Origin: Commensalibacter papalotli
GTDB lineage: Bacteria; Pseudomonadota; Alphaproteobacteria; Acetobacterales; Acetobacteraceae
Length of the DNA: 64,000 nt
NCBI RefSeq assembly: GCF_947179115.1
Contig: NZ_CAMXCI010000004.1
Coordinates: forward strand, 124,001-188,000
Direction of reading: 5' to 3'
Part shown: piece after piece, positions 52,323 to 62,077 of the stretch
How the letters are laid out: the number at the start of each line of letters is the position of its first letter
Position numbering within the stretch: position 1 is the stretch's first letter
Made by a program: the position numbers and the translations under genes
The notes under the pieces: model-generated
The model's database searches: none
What the model saw: only the letters and a program-made list of their open reading frames with translations
Told to the model about the DNA's origin: nothing

Positions 52323-54272
52323 ATGAAAAATATATCTCTTTATGTTTCTTATCACAATAAATGTGATTTAATTAAAACACAGTATTATAAACCTATTCAA
52401 GTAGGTACAGAATATAACTCAGTTTTATTTCCTTCAGAGTTAAATGATGCAACTGGAGAGAATATTTCTATCAAAAATAAAAGTTTTTGTGAATTAACAG
52501 CACAATATTGGGTATGGAAAAATGATTTAACCAGTGATTTTATTGGATTTTGTCATTATAGACGCCATTTTATTTTCAATCCACAAAACAAAACACAAAG
52601 CGATATATATGGTGTCATTCCATTTGAAAAAATGAATGACGATTATCTAAAAGAAATTGGTTACTCTGATATCGCACTTGAAAAATTTCTTAAAAATGTA
52701 GACGTTGTCATTCCAGAAAAATGGGACGTACGTAATTTATATGCAAAAAACAATCTTGATCAATATAAACAAGGTCAAAACCTAGATATAAATGATTACT
52801 ACACGTGCCTTGCAATTCTAAACGAAAAATATCCTGAATATAATGAAACTGTTAGCAGTTATAATAGATCTGTATATGGTTACTATACGAATATGTTTAT
52901 TATGAAGCGGAATATTTTTCAGCATTATAGCCAATGGTTATTCGATATTTTATTTGAGCTAGAGAAAAGAATTGATTTAAGCAAAAGAGATTTACAAGAA
53001 TACAGAGTGTTTGGATATATTTCTGAATGGTTATTTGGAATATATGTTACCCATTTGATGCAAAACAAAAAGCTAAATATCGTTGAATGTCGCCGTACAT
53101 TTGTCCATAATACTCATACAGGGGCATATTCTTTGTCATCACAAGAACCTAATTTAATCATAAATCATGATAAAGATTTGTTAAAAAAAATTGATAAAGA
53201 ATACAAAAAAATCATCCCTATTGTAACAACTTTTAACGAGAATTATGCTTTAACAGGTACAGCTTTAATACAATCTATTATTGAAAATAGTGACCCTACT
53301 TGTTTTTATGACATTTATATACTTGAAGGTGCTTTAACAGACACAACCAAGTTTAATTTTCAATTTATGTTTAGAAATCTAAAGAATTTTAAACTGAACA
53401 TTGTAAACTTAGATCGTTATTTTGACGGTAAAGAATTATATCTACATGCACATTTTTCTAAAGAAATATGCTATAGAATACTAATCCCCACCATTTTACC
53501 TCAGTATAACAAAGTGATTTATTTAGACGCTGATATGGTCGTAAATAGAGATATTCAACATCTCTTTGATATTGATATAGGGCAAAAATCTATTGCTGCT
53601 GTCAAAGATTATGTCATGAAGGGTTTTATCAAATATAAAACTATGTGCAGAGATACCTGTGGTTCTTTAACCGCAGAGGAATATTTGAAACAATATCTTG
53701 GAATGAAAAATCCTGCTGACTATGTTCAGTCAGGCACATTAATCTTGAATACCGAGAAAATTAGAAAAACTGGTATAGATCAGTTAATTTTACAAGACCT
53801 AAGTAAAACAAGTTATTGGTTTCCTGACCAAGATCTTATCAATAAACATTTAGAAGGTGATGTATATTTTCTTGATACCAACTGGAATGTTTTACATGGC
53901 AATGGAAATTTGGATACATTCTTTAAAAAATTACCTTTAGAAGTGATGGAAAATTATTTTAAGGCTCGTAAAGATCCATGGATTATCCATTTTGCTGGTG
54001 AGCAAAAACCATGGATCAATCCTTCTACTGAATTTGCTGCAATATTTTATTATTATCTGCGCAACACTCCTTGGAGAAATTACAGAGCAAATGGAACGAA
54101 TTCCTCAACTATCCCACAAAACATAGAACGCGAAATAGACCAAATTTACGTCAATCAAGCGATAACGATCAGACAAATTCTTAAACCTTTTGTAAACAGA
54201 TTCCTTCCTGTTGGAACTAAGCGCAGAAATGTGATGTATAAATTATATTTGATGGCAAGCAAAAGGTTATAA
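52323..54272 (+). CDS. Bifunctional DUF4422 - GT8 glycosyltransferase
   Basis: A 649-residue two-domain transferase. Residues about 1-260 are DUF4422 (ISLYVSYHNKCDLIKTQYYK, TAQYWVWKN, DFIGFCHYRRHFIF). Residues about 285-580 are GT8 (IPIVTTFNENYALTGTALIQ, ICYRILIPTILPQYNKVIYL with DAD, YVQSGTLILNTEKI, FPDQDLINKHLEG, IIHFAGEQKPW). Both parts are predicted sugar-nucleotide transferases, so it could add two successive sugars. Fusion of these domains is known among surface-glycan loci. The last 60 residues are amphipathic. Acceptor unknown. Confidence 0.88.
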   Translation: MKNISLYVSYHNKCDLIKTQYYKPIQVGTEYNSVLFPSELNDATGENISIKNKSFCELTAQYWVWKNDLTSDFIGFCHYRRHFIFNPQNKTQSDIYGVIPFEKMNDDYLKEIGYSDIALEKFLKNVDVVIPEKWDVRNLYAKNNLDQYKQGQNLDINDYYTCLAILNEKYPEYNETVSSYNRSVYGYYTNMFIMKRNIFQHYSQWLFDILFELEKRIDLSKRDLQEYRVFGYISEWLFGIYVTHLMQNKKLNIVECRRTFVHNTHTGAYSLSSQEPNLIINHDKDLLKKIDKEYKKIIPIVTTFNENYALTGTALIQSIIENSDPTCFYDIYILEGALTDTTKFNFQFMFRNLKNFKLNIVNLDRYFDGKELYLHAHFSKEICYRILIPTILPQYNKVIYLDADMVVNRDIQHLFDIDIGQKSIAAVKDYVMKGFIKYKTMCRDTCGSLTAEEYLKQYLGMKNPADYVQSGTLILNTEKIRKTGIDQLILQDLSKTSYWFPDQDLINKHLEGDVYFLDTNWNVLHGNGNLDTFFKKLPLEVMENYFKARKDPWIIHFAGEQKPWINPSTEFAAIFYYYLRNTPWRNYRANGTNSSTIPQNIEREIDQIYVNQAITIRQILKPFVNRFLPVGTKRRNVMYKLYLMASKRL

Positions 54273-54529
54273 CTAAATATGATGAGATAAGGTTTATATT
54301 TAATATAAACTTTATCTTAACTTTATATTAAAAAAGACCGTATATGAATTTTTATAAAAAAATGAAGCTTTAATTATGGGGCTTATTTTATGTATTCTAT
54401 CTCTCCATGCTGCTCTTTGTGCTGTTAAACGTAAAATAGAAATTTGATATGGGTTTTCTTAACCTTTCTTTTCTTACCCTTTTTCTTTGTTATAGAATAT
54501 TTACCTGAACAATTTGAAAAACAGTCAAA

Positions 54530-54815
54530 ATGATAGCCTGCAAAGCATGTACCAAAGAAAATTCACCAGCCACTAAACTAGACATCCTAATTCTTTGTAT
54601 AAACAAACCAAAATTTCAATTTATGAATGATTTATCGGCGGGTTAATTACCTGTATCAATGGTTCAAGGTTTCCCAAGTTGTGATGATTCATTTAGTAAA
54701 AATTTAACACAAGAAACTCTGAAACAAATACATCTTCTGAAGAGCGAAAATATACTGCCTCTGCTAAATTAGGTAGTGACACAGAACATTCAATTGCATA
54801 CAAACTTTTTAAATA
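54530..54815 (+). pseudogene. Possible decayed gene in the gap before the flavoprotein
   Basis: Short coding-like stretches in shifting plus frames: ACKACTKENSPATKLDILIL, then stop, then LPVSMVQGFPSCDDSFSKNL, then after a shift SSEERKYTASAKLGSDTEHS to a stop near 54815. No family recognised. The rest of 54273-54973 (700 bases) is AT-rich and empty to my eye. Confidence 0.35.
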
Positions 54816-54973
54816 GAAAACGATAAGATTTATTTATAAGTTCAGTTGGTAGATTAACGCTGCCTTTAATAAAATAACGACAGAATTTTAAATCATAAAT
54901 AGTTTATTTTAAAATATTCTTATATTTATGATATATGAAGTATTAACTTAATAATATAAACAAGGCTTTATCT

Positions 54974-56866
54974 ATGAGTGTCACAAGACGTGATTTTTTG
55001 AATGGTGTAGCAATTAGTATTGTTGCGGGAATGGCTCCTTCTCAGATATTAAAGGCATCCGAAAGAACTGTAACGCAAACCTTTGATTATCCCCCTATTT
55101 TAACTGGACTTCGGGGAAATCATCCCGGCTCTTTCGAAGGAGCCCATGCTTTGGCGCGTGAAGGTAAAAAGTTTGATCCCAAGAGCTTACCCATCCAAGA
55201 AAATTACGACCTTGTTATCGTTGGTGCTGGGCTTAGTGGTTTAGGGGCGGCTTATTTCTGGCAACAACTTAATGGCAAAAATAGCAAAGTTCTCTTAATT
55301 GATAATCATGATGATTTTGGCGGCCATGCCAAACGCAATGAATTCCATACTGGCGATCGCATGATATTGGGTTATGGTGGCAGTGAATCTTTTCAATCTC
55401 CTTATCATAATTTCAGCCCCGTCGTTATGGGATTAATCAAAGATTTAAATATTAATATTGAAAAAATGGGAAAAGATTTTGATAAAACTTTTTATCCAGA
55501 TCTTAATCTAAGTCGTGGTGTTTATTTCGATAAGAAGAATTTCGGTGTTGATAAAATTGTCAGTGGTGATCCTGGCCGTGCTGTTTCTGATGATATTCCA
55601 CCAGATCGTTTAAATGGGCGTAATATTGTTGATTTTATCAATGATTTTCCTTTAAGTGAAGAAGACCGTAAAGCGCTTATTGCGCTGCATACGGAAAATA
55701 ATGATTATATGTCAGGAATGAGTACAGACGAGAAAACTGCCTGGCTTGATAAACACAGCTATTCACAGTTTTTAAAAGACAAAGTTAAACTAAACGATAG
55801 TGCTATTCGATATTTCCAACAAAGAACAAATGATTTCCAAGCTGTTGGTATTGATGCTGTATCTTGCAGTGATGCTCGAGTTTGTGCCTTACCAGGTTTT
55901 GATGGTCTTAATTTGCCCCCACTTGATGAAGAATCTCTTGCTGATTTAGAAGACCCCTATATCTATCACTTTCCTGATGGAAATGCTGGATTAGCACGCT
56001 CTATTGTTCGCCGTTTAATTCCTAATATAGCTCCTGGCGATACAATGGAAAGTATCGTTACTGCACAATTTGATTATAGCCAACTTGATAAACCTGAAAA
56101 TCCCGTAAGGCTAAGATTAAGCAGTACAGGTGTTCACGCTGCCAACGTTGATGATGGTGTAGAAGTCACTTATTTAAAAGATGGCAAGTTGCACAAAGTC
56201 AAAGGGGGTCATGTTGTTATGGCTGGATATAATATGATGATCCCTTATATTGTTCCAGAAATCCCACAAGCTCAAAAAGAAGCTTTAAAGCAAAACGTTA
56301 AGGCACCTTTAGTTTATACCAAAGTCATCGTTAATAATTGGGAACCTTTTATAAAAAAAGGTGTGCATGAGATTTATGCTGTTGCTGCCCCTTATAGCCG
56401 TGTAAAATTAGATTATCCTGTAGATATGGGTGATTATAAACATCCCCGTGACCCTAAGACACCGATTTGTTTACATATGGTTTATGTACCAACTTTCCCT
56501 GGCAGTGGCCTCAGTATTCGTGAACAATCTCGCAAAGGGCGTGCATTCTTACTTGGTACACCATTTGATACACATGAACGTATGATTCGGGATCAATTAC
56601 AAGGCATGTTCGGGGACGCAGGTTTCGATCATGAAAAAGATATCCAAGCAATTACAGTTAATCGTTGGGCACATGGTTATTCCTATACATATAGCGGGTT
56701 ATCCGAAGCCGATGAAGACAGCGCACAAAAAATCATAGACATTGCACGGAAACCCGTTGGGCGTATTACCATTGCAAACTCTGATTCTGATTGGGCACCC
56801 TATGCACATGCTGCCATAGATCAAGGACATCGTGCGATCACCGAAATACAAAAGATGAAAGGGTAA
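54974..56866 (+). CDS. Tat-exported FAD dehydrogenase, spermidine-dehydrogenase-like
   Basis: A 630-residue periplasmic flavoenzyme. A twin-arginine signal (SVTRRDFLNGVAISIVAG) is followed by the FAD site YDLVIVGAGLSGLGAAYFWQ and LLIDNHDDFGGHAKRNEF. Other blocks (FPDGNAGLARSIVRRLIP; HVVMAGYNMMIPYIVPE; RWAHGYSYTY) recall spermidine dehydrogenase (SpdH), which splits spermidine into 4-aminobutanal and 1,3-diaminopropane. The substrate is therefore inferred. It is followed 2 bases later by a triheme cytochrome c that would accept the electrons and pass them to the respiratory chain. Good operon coupling. Confidence 0.8.
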   Translation: MSVTRRDFLNGVAISIVAGMAPSQILKASERTVTQTFDYPPILTGLRGNHPGSFEGAHALAREGKKFDPKSLPIQENYDLVIVGAGLSGLGAAYFWQQLNGKNSKVLLIDNHDDFGGHAKRNEFHTGDRMILGYGGSESFQSPYHNFSPVVMGLIKDLNINIEKMGKDFDKTFYPDLNLSRGVYFDKKNFGVDKIVSGDPGRAVSDDIPPDRLNGRNIVDFINDFPLSEEDRKALIALHTENNDYMSGMSTDEKTAWLDKHSYSQFLKDKVKLNDSAIRYFQQRTNDFQAVGIDAVSCSDARVCALPGFDGLNLPPLDEESLADLEDPYIYHFPDGNAGLARSIVRRLIPNIAPGDTMESIVTAQFDYSQLDKPENPVRLRLSSTGVHAANVDDGVEVTYLKDGKLHKVKGGHVVMAGYNMMIPYIVPEIPQAQKEALKQNVKAPLVYTKVIVNNWEPFIKKGVHEIYAVAAPYSRVKLDYPVDMGDYKHPRDPKTPICLHMVYVPTFPGSGLSIREQSRKGRAFLLGTPFDTHERMIRDQLQGMFGDAGFDHEKDIQAITVNRWAHGYSYTYSGLSEADEDSAQKIIDIARKPVGRITIANSDSDWAPYAHAAIDQGHRAITEIQKMKG

Positions 56867-56868
56867 TC

Positions 56869-58080
56869 ATGAAACGCTTATCATTTTTATTTTTGATGGC
56901 ATTACCCAGTATTGCACATGCAAATCCAACGATGTCTCAAGGGGAATATATTTTCCGTGCCAGTGATTGTGCTGCGTGTCATACAGCTCCCAATGGGAAA
57001 GAGCTTGCTGGAGGCGTTCGTTTTCCAACACCTTTGGGATATATTTATTCAACGAATATCACCCCTGATAAGAAATATGGTATTGGAGATTGGAGTTATA
57101 ACGATTTTGTTCGTGCAGTGCGTAAAGGTGTATCAAAAGATGGTCGCCATCTATACCCCGCCATGCCTTTTCCTTCTTATGTCAAATTAAGCGACGAGGA
57201 TATGCGCGCTTTGTATGACTATTTAATGCAAGATGTCAAACCTCAAGAAGTTACCAATCGCCCATCAGATATTTCTTGGCCTTTGTCCATACGCTGGCCA
57301 ATTGGTGCTTGGAATAGAATGTATACTGAAACCAAGCGTTTTCAACCACGCCAAGATAAGAGTGAACAATGGAACAGAGGCGCTTATCTTGTCCAAGGGC
57401 CTGGGCATTGTGGAACTTGTCACACACCTCGTGGTTTTGGAATGCAAGAAAAAAGCTTTGACGAACAAAAGGGCAGCTATCTAAGTGGTGCGCAGCTTGC
57501 TGGTTGGTATGCCCCCTCTATTCGTAACACGGGGTTTTCAAAAGAAGAAACCATTGATTTGTTAAAAAAAGGCCGCAGCAAGAACAAAGCTATTGCTGGC
57601 CCTATGGATGAAGTCGTAAGCGAAAGCACTCAATATTTATCAGACAAAGATCTTGATGCAATTGCAACCTATCTTGCTGATATGGATGATCACAAAAGCT
57701 CGGCTACTTCTGGGGCAAAAAAAACCATTAGTATTCTTCAAACTGAATATAATAATGGTGAGTTTATGTATAAACGATATTGTTCTACATGCCATGGAAC
57801 AGATGGTAAAGGAAACGATCATGTCATTCCACCACTTCAAGGCAATTTAACCGTTAACAGTGAAGATCCATTAACATTAATTCGCATTGTCTTAGAAGGT
57901 GGGGAAACCCCTGTCACTCATAATAACCTTCCTTATAAAATGCCAGGTTATCAATGGGTATTAACGGATAAAGATACTGCTGATGTGCTAAATTATATTC
58001 GCACTAACTGGGGCAATCATGCCGAATTGATTACACCAGAAGAAATAAAATCTACAAAAGAAACCATTAAAAAGAACTAG
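56869..58080 (+). CDS. Periplasmic triheme cytochrome c
   Basis: A 403-residue protein with a signal peptide (RLSFLFLMALPSIAHA) and three CXXCH haem sites, CAACH, CGTCH and CSTCH, each heading one cytochrome c domain. This is the membrane-anchored subunit pattern of acetic acid bacterial alcohol and gluconate dehydrogenases, but here it pairs with a flavoprotein of the SpdH type. ATG 56869 (GGGTAATC upstream) is preferred to a longer frame at 56791. Electrons would go to ubiquinone. Confidence 0.93.
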   Translation: MKRLSFLFLMALPSIAHANPTMSQGEYIFRASDCAACHTAPNGKELAGGVRFPTPLGYIYSTNITPDKKYGIGDWSYNDFVRAVRKGVSKDGRHLYPAMPFPSYVKLSDEDMRALYDYLMQDVKPQEVTNRPSDISWPLSIRWPIGAWNRMYTETKRFQPRQDKSEQWNRGAYLVQGPGHCGTCHTPRGFGMQEKSFDEQKGSYLSGAQLAGWYAPSIRNTGFSKEETIDLLKKGRSKNKAIAGPMDEVVSESTQYLSDKDLDAIATYLADMDDHKSSATSGAKKTISILQTEYNNGEFMYKRYCSTCHGTDGKGNDHVIPPLQGNLTVNSEDPLTLIRIVLEGGETPVTHNNLPYKMPGYQWVLTDKDTADVLNYIRTNWGNHAELITPEEIKSTKETIKKN

Positions 58081-58083
58081 TTC

Positions 58084-58122
58084 AATAAACAACAGTGGGA
58101 ATAAACACCACTGTTGTTTATT
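58084..58122 (+). terminator. Terminator after the cytochrome c gene
   Basis: A perfect 15-bp stem AATAAACAACAGTGG / CCACTGTTGTTTATT with a 9-nt loop lies just after the stop codon. Confidence 0.8.
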
Positions 58123-58169
58123 AATTAATTACATTTATAAAATATTTTTATTTCATATTCTGAGAAAGC

Positions 58170-58763
58170 TCAGTTCTTTTGAGCCAATAATGTCGCAAAC
58201 CTTAGCTTAATTCGATTTCCATTTTGATCGGTTTTATGTAATAGCCCTGTATCTTCGTTATATTTTTTAATCGTCCATCCATCATAATATGAAGCTAATT
58301 CTTTTAGTTTAAAAAGGAATGTAAAAAAATCCAAGGTGCAAGGATAATCATCGGTATCCATTGCAGACACAATTAAATTATAGCCCCCTACTTTAGTCGC
58401 ATTTTGCATATTTTTAATTATATTTGGAATAGAAGACGGCTGTAAAAACATTAAAACAACGGTTGATAAGATAAGGTCATATTGCCCAGAAAAATCCATA
58501 CCATTAAAATCAACAATTTTAGTAGTAATGGTGTTAATAGATTCATTAACACAAATCATATCAAGTTTTTGTATAGAATCAGGATTATGATCCCAAGCAT
58601 CAACCGTAAAACCTTGCTGTGCCAAATAGAGACTATTTCTGCCTCCTCCACATCCTAAATCAAGTGCTTTTCCCACTTTTAACTGAGGCATTGCCTCAAC
58701 AATTTCAGAATGAGGATGCATTAAATTATATTTATTTGAAAAATAGTCTTTAGATAAATCCAT
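58170..58763 (-). CDS. tehB: TehB-like SAM-dependent methyltransferase
   Basis: A 197-residue class I methyltransferase, the same length as E. coli TehB. The SAM site is VGKALDLGCGGGRNSLYLAQ, with FTVDAWDHNPDSIQKL, DLILSTVVLMFL and the C-terminal GWTIKKYNEDTGLLHKTD. The ATG at 58763 has AGGGAGAA about 6 bases upstream and is preferred to an in-frame start at 58817. TehB methylates tellurite or other thiol/metalloid targets; the native substrate is unknown. tehA is not present. Confidence 0.88.
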   Translation of the reverse strand: MDLSKDYFSNKYNLMHPHSEIVEAMPQLKVGKALDLGCGGGRNSLYLAQQGFTVDAWDHNPDSIQKLDMICVNESINTITTKIVDFNGMDFSGQYDLILSTVVLMFLQPSSIPNIIKNMQNATKVGGYNLIVSAMDTDDYPCTLDFFTFLFKLKELASYYDGWTIKKYNEDTGLLHKTDQNGNRIKLRFATLLAQKN

Positions 58764-58971
58764 TTGATTTCTCCCTTTCTTAATAATGCATTTATAATAT
58801 AGCTTTATAAAAAACATTATAACAATAAAAATTACTTTTATTTTTTAAAGAATAATTTGAGATTACATGCAGCAAGATACCTAATCATAAAAAGAAAAAA
58901 CTTTATAGATTTTAAAACAATTTAAGATTACAAAGAGGATCTCTCTTGATTATAAGATTAAAGATATTTTG

Positions 58972-60012
58972 ATGAAAAAAACAAACCTTTTTCTATTATG
59001 CGTTATTTTTTGGATGACCGCGGCGGCAGGTTTTTCTGGTTTTATGGGAAAATGGAGCTTTCGTGATACAGAAGATCGTTTCGGCATAGTCGAAATGCTG
59101 GATGGGACTGCGACCAAGCCTTTTGTGTATAGGCAATTAGGACCTATCATTGCGGATGGTTTTGTCCAGATTACGCCATCCAAGCTCAAAGAAACTATTG
59201 CAAAAAAAATAAAGCCTGAAAAGACGTTTTCTAAAGTATCAACACAGCTCAATATCGATCACAAGTTTAAATATAATATTATCTATTATCTTTGCTTTTT
59301 ATCGCTTTTCTTCAGCCTTTTTATATTAAGAAAAATATTACTTTACTTTAATTGCAGCCCAACGGCCTCTATTTTCGCCCCTGTCCTATTGATCCTTGCC
59401 TTTCCCTATATTCAAACATATGGGGGCTATTTTTATGATAGTATTGAAATCTTTTTTATGTCTGCGGCCTTTTTATGCGCACTGAGAAAAAGGTATATTC
59501 TTCTCTTTTGTTTAATTCTTCCTGCAACGCTCAATAAAGAAGTCTTTTTTTTCTTCTTACCGACTTTGTATCCATTAATTCGTAATCATTTAGATTTTAA
59601 GAAATCGATTGTGTTAACCTCTGCAATGGTTATTACAGCAGGGATTGTCAATATTATTGTAAAAAAGCTTTATGCAGCCAATCCTGGTGGTGTAGCGATT
59701 TTTCACTTGTTCGATAATTTAAAAAATTATATCAACCCTCTTACTTATATTAAATTCGAGACAACTTATGGCATTATTGGCCCTAAAAAAATGTCAATCA
59801 TCTCTGTAATTATTATTCTTACAGTTTTTGTTAACGCATGGAAATATTGCTCCGATCTCTTGAAAAAACATATTTTTTTCGTTATTTGTATCAATTTACC
59901 GTTATTCTTACTGTTTTGTGCTACTGGAGAGTTACGTAATTTAAGTCTATTTTTCGTATCATTTACGGTAATGATGGGCTATCTCATTGATAAAAAAAAC
60001 TGTAGTGCGTAA
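58972..60012 (+). CDS. Polytopic membrane protein, candidate GT-C glycosyltransferase
   Basis: A 346-residue protein with about nine hydrophobic segments. The first loop after helix 1 holds acidic residues (KWSFRDTEDRFGIVEMLDG), which is where lipid-sugar-dependent GT-C enzymes keep their catalytic Asp/Glu. No family name can be given from sequence alone. It starts a four-gene plus-strand set (with GtrA, UbiA-type and PAP2 proteins) for prenyl-phosphate sugar metabolism. ATG 58972 rather than the TTG at 58969. Confidence 0.6.
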   Translation: MKKTNLFLLCVIFWMTAAAGFSGFMGKWSFRDTEDRFGIVEMLDGTATKPFVYRQLGPIIADGFVQITPSKLKETIAKKIKPEKTFSKVSTQLNIDHKFKYNIIYYLCFLSLFFSLFILRKILLYFNCSPTASIFAPVLLILAFPYIQTYGGYFYDSIEIFFMSAAFLCALRKRYILLFCLILPATLNKEVFFFFLPTLYPLIRNHLDFKKSIVLTSAMVITAGIVNIIVKKLYAANPGGVAIFHLFDNLKNYINPLTYIKFETTYGIIGPKKMSIISVIIILTVFVNAWKYCSDLLKKHIFFVICINLPLFLLFCATGELRNLSLFFVSFTVMMGYLIDKKNCSA

Positions 60013-60030
60013 TATTTTGTTTAGTGCAAT

Positions 60031-60432
60031 ATGAATATACAAACTTGCAAAGATTTCATTCGACTATTTATACGCTATTTTGCAGTAGGGTTAATTAACA
60101 CCTCGGTGCATTGGGCTGTTTTTTATACATGCTTTTATGGTTTTCATAAATCTCAGACCATAGCAAACTTTATTGCTTTTTGTTGCTCTACCAGTTGTAA
60201 TTTTTTCTTAAATGCAAAATGGACTTTTAATTCATCTGTAACCGTTACCAAATATATTTTGCTTTTTACCTTTCTGGGCAGTTTATCTCTCATTATGGGT
60301 TATATTGCTGATCGCCTTCACCTTCCCAGCTTAATTACTTTAATTGGTTTTTCAGGAACTTGTCTTGTCTGTGGTTTCTTATTTTCTAAATATGTTATAT
60401 TCAAAGATACCAACACAACAACTGCTACTTAA
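60031..60432 (+). CDS. GtrA-family membrane protein
   Basis: A 133-residue four-helix membrane protein. IRYFAVGLINTSVHWAVFY, then FIAFCCSTSCNFFLNAKWTF, typical GtrA. GtrA proteins are proposed to flip or help use prenyl-phosphate-linked sugars for O-antigen or arabinogalactan building. It starts 18 bases after the preceding gene and ends 12 bases before the UbiA-type gene. Confidence 0.9.
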   Translation: MNIQTCKDFIRLFIRYFAVGLINTSVHWAVFYTCFYGFHKSQTIANFIAFCCSTSCNFFLNAKWTFNSSVTVTKYILLFTFLGSLSLIMGYIADRLHLPSLITLIGFSGTCLVCGFLFSKYVIFKDTNTTTAT

Positions 60433-60444
60433 CAAAGTCCACTT

Positions 60445-61317
60445 ATGAATAATGCTGCACCAAAAAAAAATAACCTTATTGGGTTAATAAAACTTATTCG
60501 GCCAAAACAATGGGTTAAAAATATTTTTCTATTTGCACCCTTGGTTTTTTCCAAAGAATTTTTGCATCTTCATTCTGTATATCATGTGATCTTTGCAGCA
60601 TTTTTATTTTGTATTGCAGCCTCGGCGGTTTATATCGTTAATGATTTAAATGATATGGAACGCGACAGAGCCCATCCTGAAAAACGTAAAAAACGTCCTT
60701 TGGCGTCTGGTGAACTCACCGTTCAAAGTGCCATTATTTTACTGGGGTTTCTATACGCAGCCTTGATTGCTGCATGGTTCATCACACCACATGTTATTTA
60801 CGTTATAGCTGTTTATATTATCCTTAACCTTCTCTATAGTTTTAAGCTTAAAAATGAACCTGTAATAGAGATCTTTATCGTTGCTTTTGGCTTCGTCTTA
60901 CGGGTATATGCAGGTGCTGTTGCGTTAAATGTTCCTGTATCAAACTGGATGTTTGTAACTACACTTAGTCTTTCTTTGTATTTAGCATCAATTAAGCGTA
61001 GACAAGAGCTTATTCAAAATGGTTCACAAAGCAGAGGGGTTTTAAGTCATTACTCGGTAACATTGATTAATCGCTTTGCTGAAATGTCCGCAACAACGGC
61101 AATTATATTTTACAGCCTCTATGTTATGACGGTGCAGTCTAAATTAATTATAACTATTCCTTTTGTTATGTTTGGTTTATTTCGATACTGGTTTATTGTT
61201 GAAACCTTAAAAGGTGGGGAATCTCCAACTGATGTCGTCATTTATGACAAACAAATCTTGTTAACGGTTTTACTCTGGGCTGGATTTTGTATATGGGCAT
61301 TAATTCCACAAGGATAG
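60445..61317 (+). CDS. UbiA-superfamily enzyme, decaprenyl-phosphate phosphoribosyltransferase-like
   Basis: A 290-residue membrane enzyme with about nine helices. The UbiA Asp motif is YIVNDLNDMERDRAHPEKRK, and the block KLIRPKQWVKNIFLFAPLVF at the start, ENPVIEIFIVAFGFVLRVYAGA-like PVIEIFIVAFGFVLRVYAGA, and LSLYLASIKRRQEL are those of decaprenyl-phosphate phosphoribosyltransferase (DPPR synthase, Rv3806c type). It would transfer phosphoribose from PRPP to a polyprenyl phosphate. Quinone-type UbiA is less likely. Confidence 0.85.
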   Translation: MNNAAPKKNNLIGLIKLIRPKQWVKNIFLFAPLVFSKEFLHLHSVYHVIFAAFLFCIAASAVYIVNDLNDMERDRAHPEKRKKRPLASGELTVQSAIILLGFLYAALIAAWFITPHVIYVIAVYIILNLLYSFKLKNEPVIEIFIVAFGFVLRVYAGAVALNVPVSNWMFVTTLSLSLYLASIKRRQELIQNGSQSRGVLSHYSVTLINRFAEMSATTAIIFYSLYVMTVQSKLIITIPFVMFGLFRYWFIVETLKGGESPTDVVIYDKQILLTVLLWAGFCIWALIPQG

Positions 61318-61330
61318 TTTGGAGAAAATA

Positions 61331-61744
61331 ATGAGTTTTTATAGTTACTTAATTACCCCATTTTTGGCTTGGCTGTGTACTGGATCTTTGAAATTCTTAA
61401 TTAACTCTATCAAAGCAAAACAACTGGCTTTTAAGCTTATTGGATATGGAGGAATGCCCAGTAATCACAGTGCTATTGTGACAAGTATGGCATCCCTTAT
61501 CGCTTTTAAGCAAAGTATCAATAGCCCTGCTTTTGGTGTGGCTGTGACGCTGGCTTTTATTGTCATTATGGATGCCAATGGATTGCGCCGAACTGTAGGT
61601 AAACATGCCATTGCCATTAATCAGGTAAATCTTGATAAAACAGAAATGCCTCCGTTAAGAGAGCGTGTTGGCCATTCAAAAGGAGAAATCTTGGCAGGGA
61701 TCTGTGTTGGGATCTGCGTTGGTTATATTGCTCATTTAATTTAA
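61331..61744 (+). CDS. Divergent PAP2 family phosphatase-like protein
   Basis: A 137-residue membrane protein of the DUF212/divergent PAP2 family: KLIGYGGMPSNHSAIVTSMA, then FIVIMDANGLRRTVGKHAIA. The SNHS block is the phosphatase-like signature. ATG 61331 (GGAG upstream) is preferred to TTG 61319. Placed directly after the DPPR-synthase-like gene, it may remove the phosphate from the prenyl-phosphoribose-phosphate (inference). Confidence 0.85.
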   Translation: MSFYSYLITPFLAWLCTGSLKFLINSIKAKQLAFKLIGYGGMPSNHSAIVTSMASLIAFKQSINSPAFGVAVTLAFIVIMDANGLRRTVGKHAIAINQVNLDKTEMPPLRERVGHSKGEILAGICVGICVGYIAHLI

Positions 61745-62077
61745 ATTCGCAATCAATATAAATTATCAGATTTCATAATATAGATTCGTTGAGAAAAAAA
61801 TATACAAAACCCCTTTATTTTTAAAATATTTACAAAGCATAATGCAGAAACGTTTTTCATAAATTATTTCTCCCCTCAAAAACAAAATTTAATTTGTTTA
61901 GAATGATTTATAAATCATTTTTTTTGTTTCAACCTTATTTTAATAACATTTTATGATGAAAATTATTTTTATATTCTGAATGTTACCGGCTGATCATAAT
62001 TTGTTTATTTTGAAACACACCCATACAAATGCTAAGCTACTCAAGTTTAAATGACTATATCGTTAAAGGAATCCTAA
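61745..62077. other. Intergenic region before the aldehyde dehydrogenase gene
   Basis: 333 bases, AT-rich, no gene visible. It probably holds the promoter of the downstream operon. I see no clear terminator after the PAP2 gene. Confidence 0.4.

Noticed and set aside
54974..56866. GMC-type alcohol dehydrogenase
   Set aside because: The GMC signature motifs are missing; the FAD site and central blocks resemble spermidine dehydrogenase instead.
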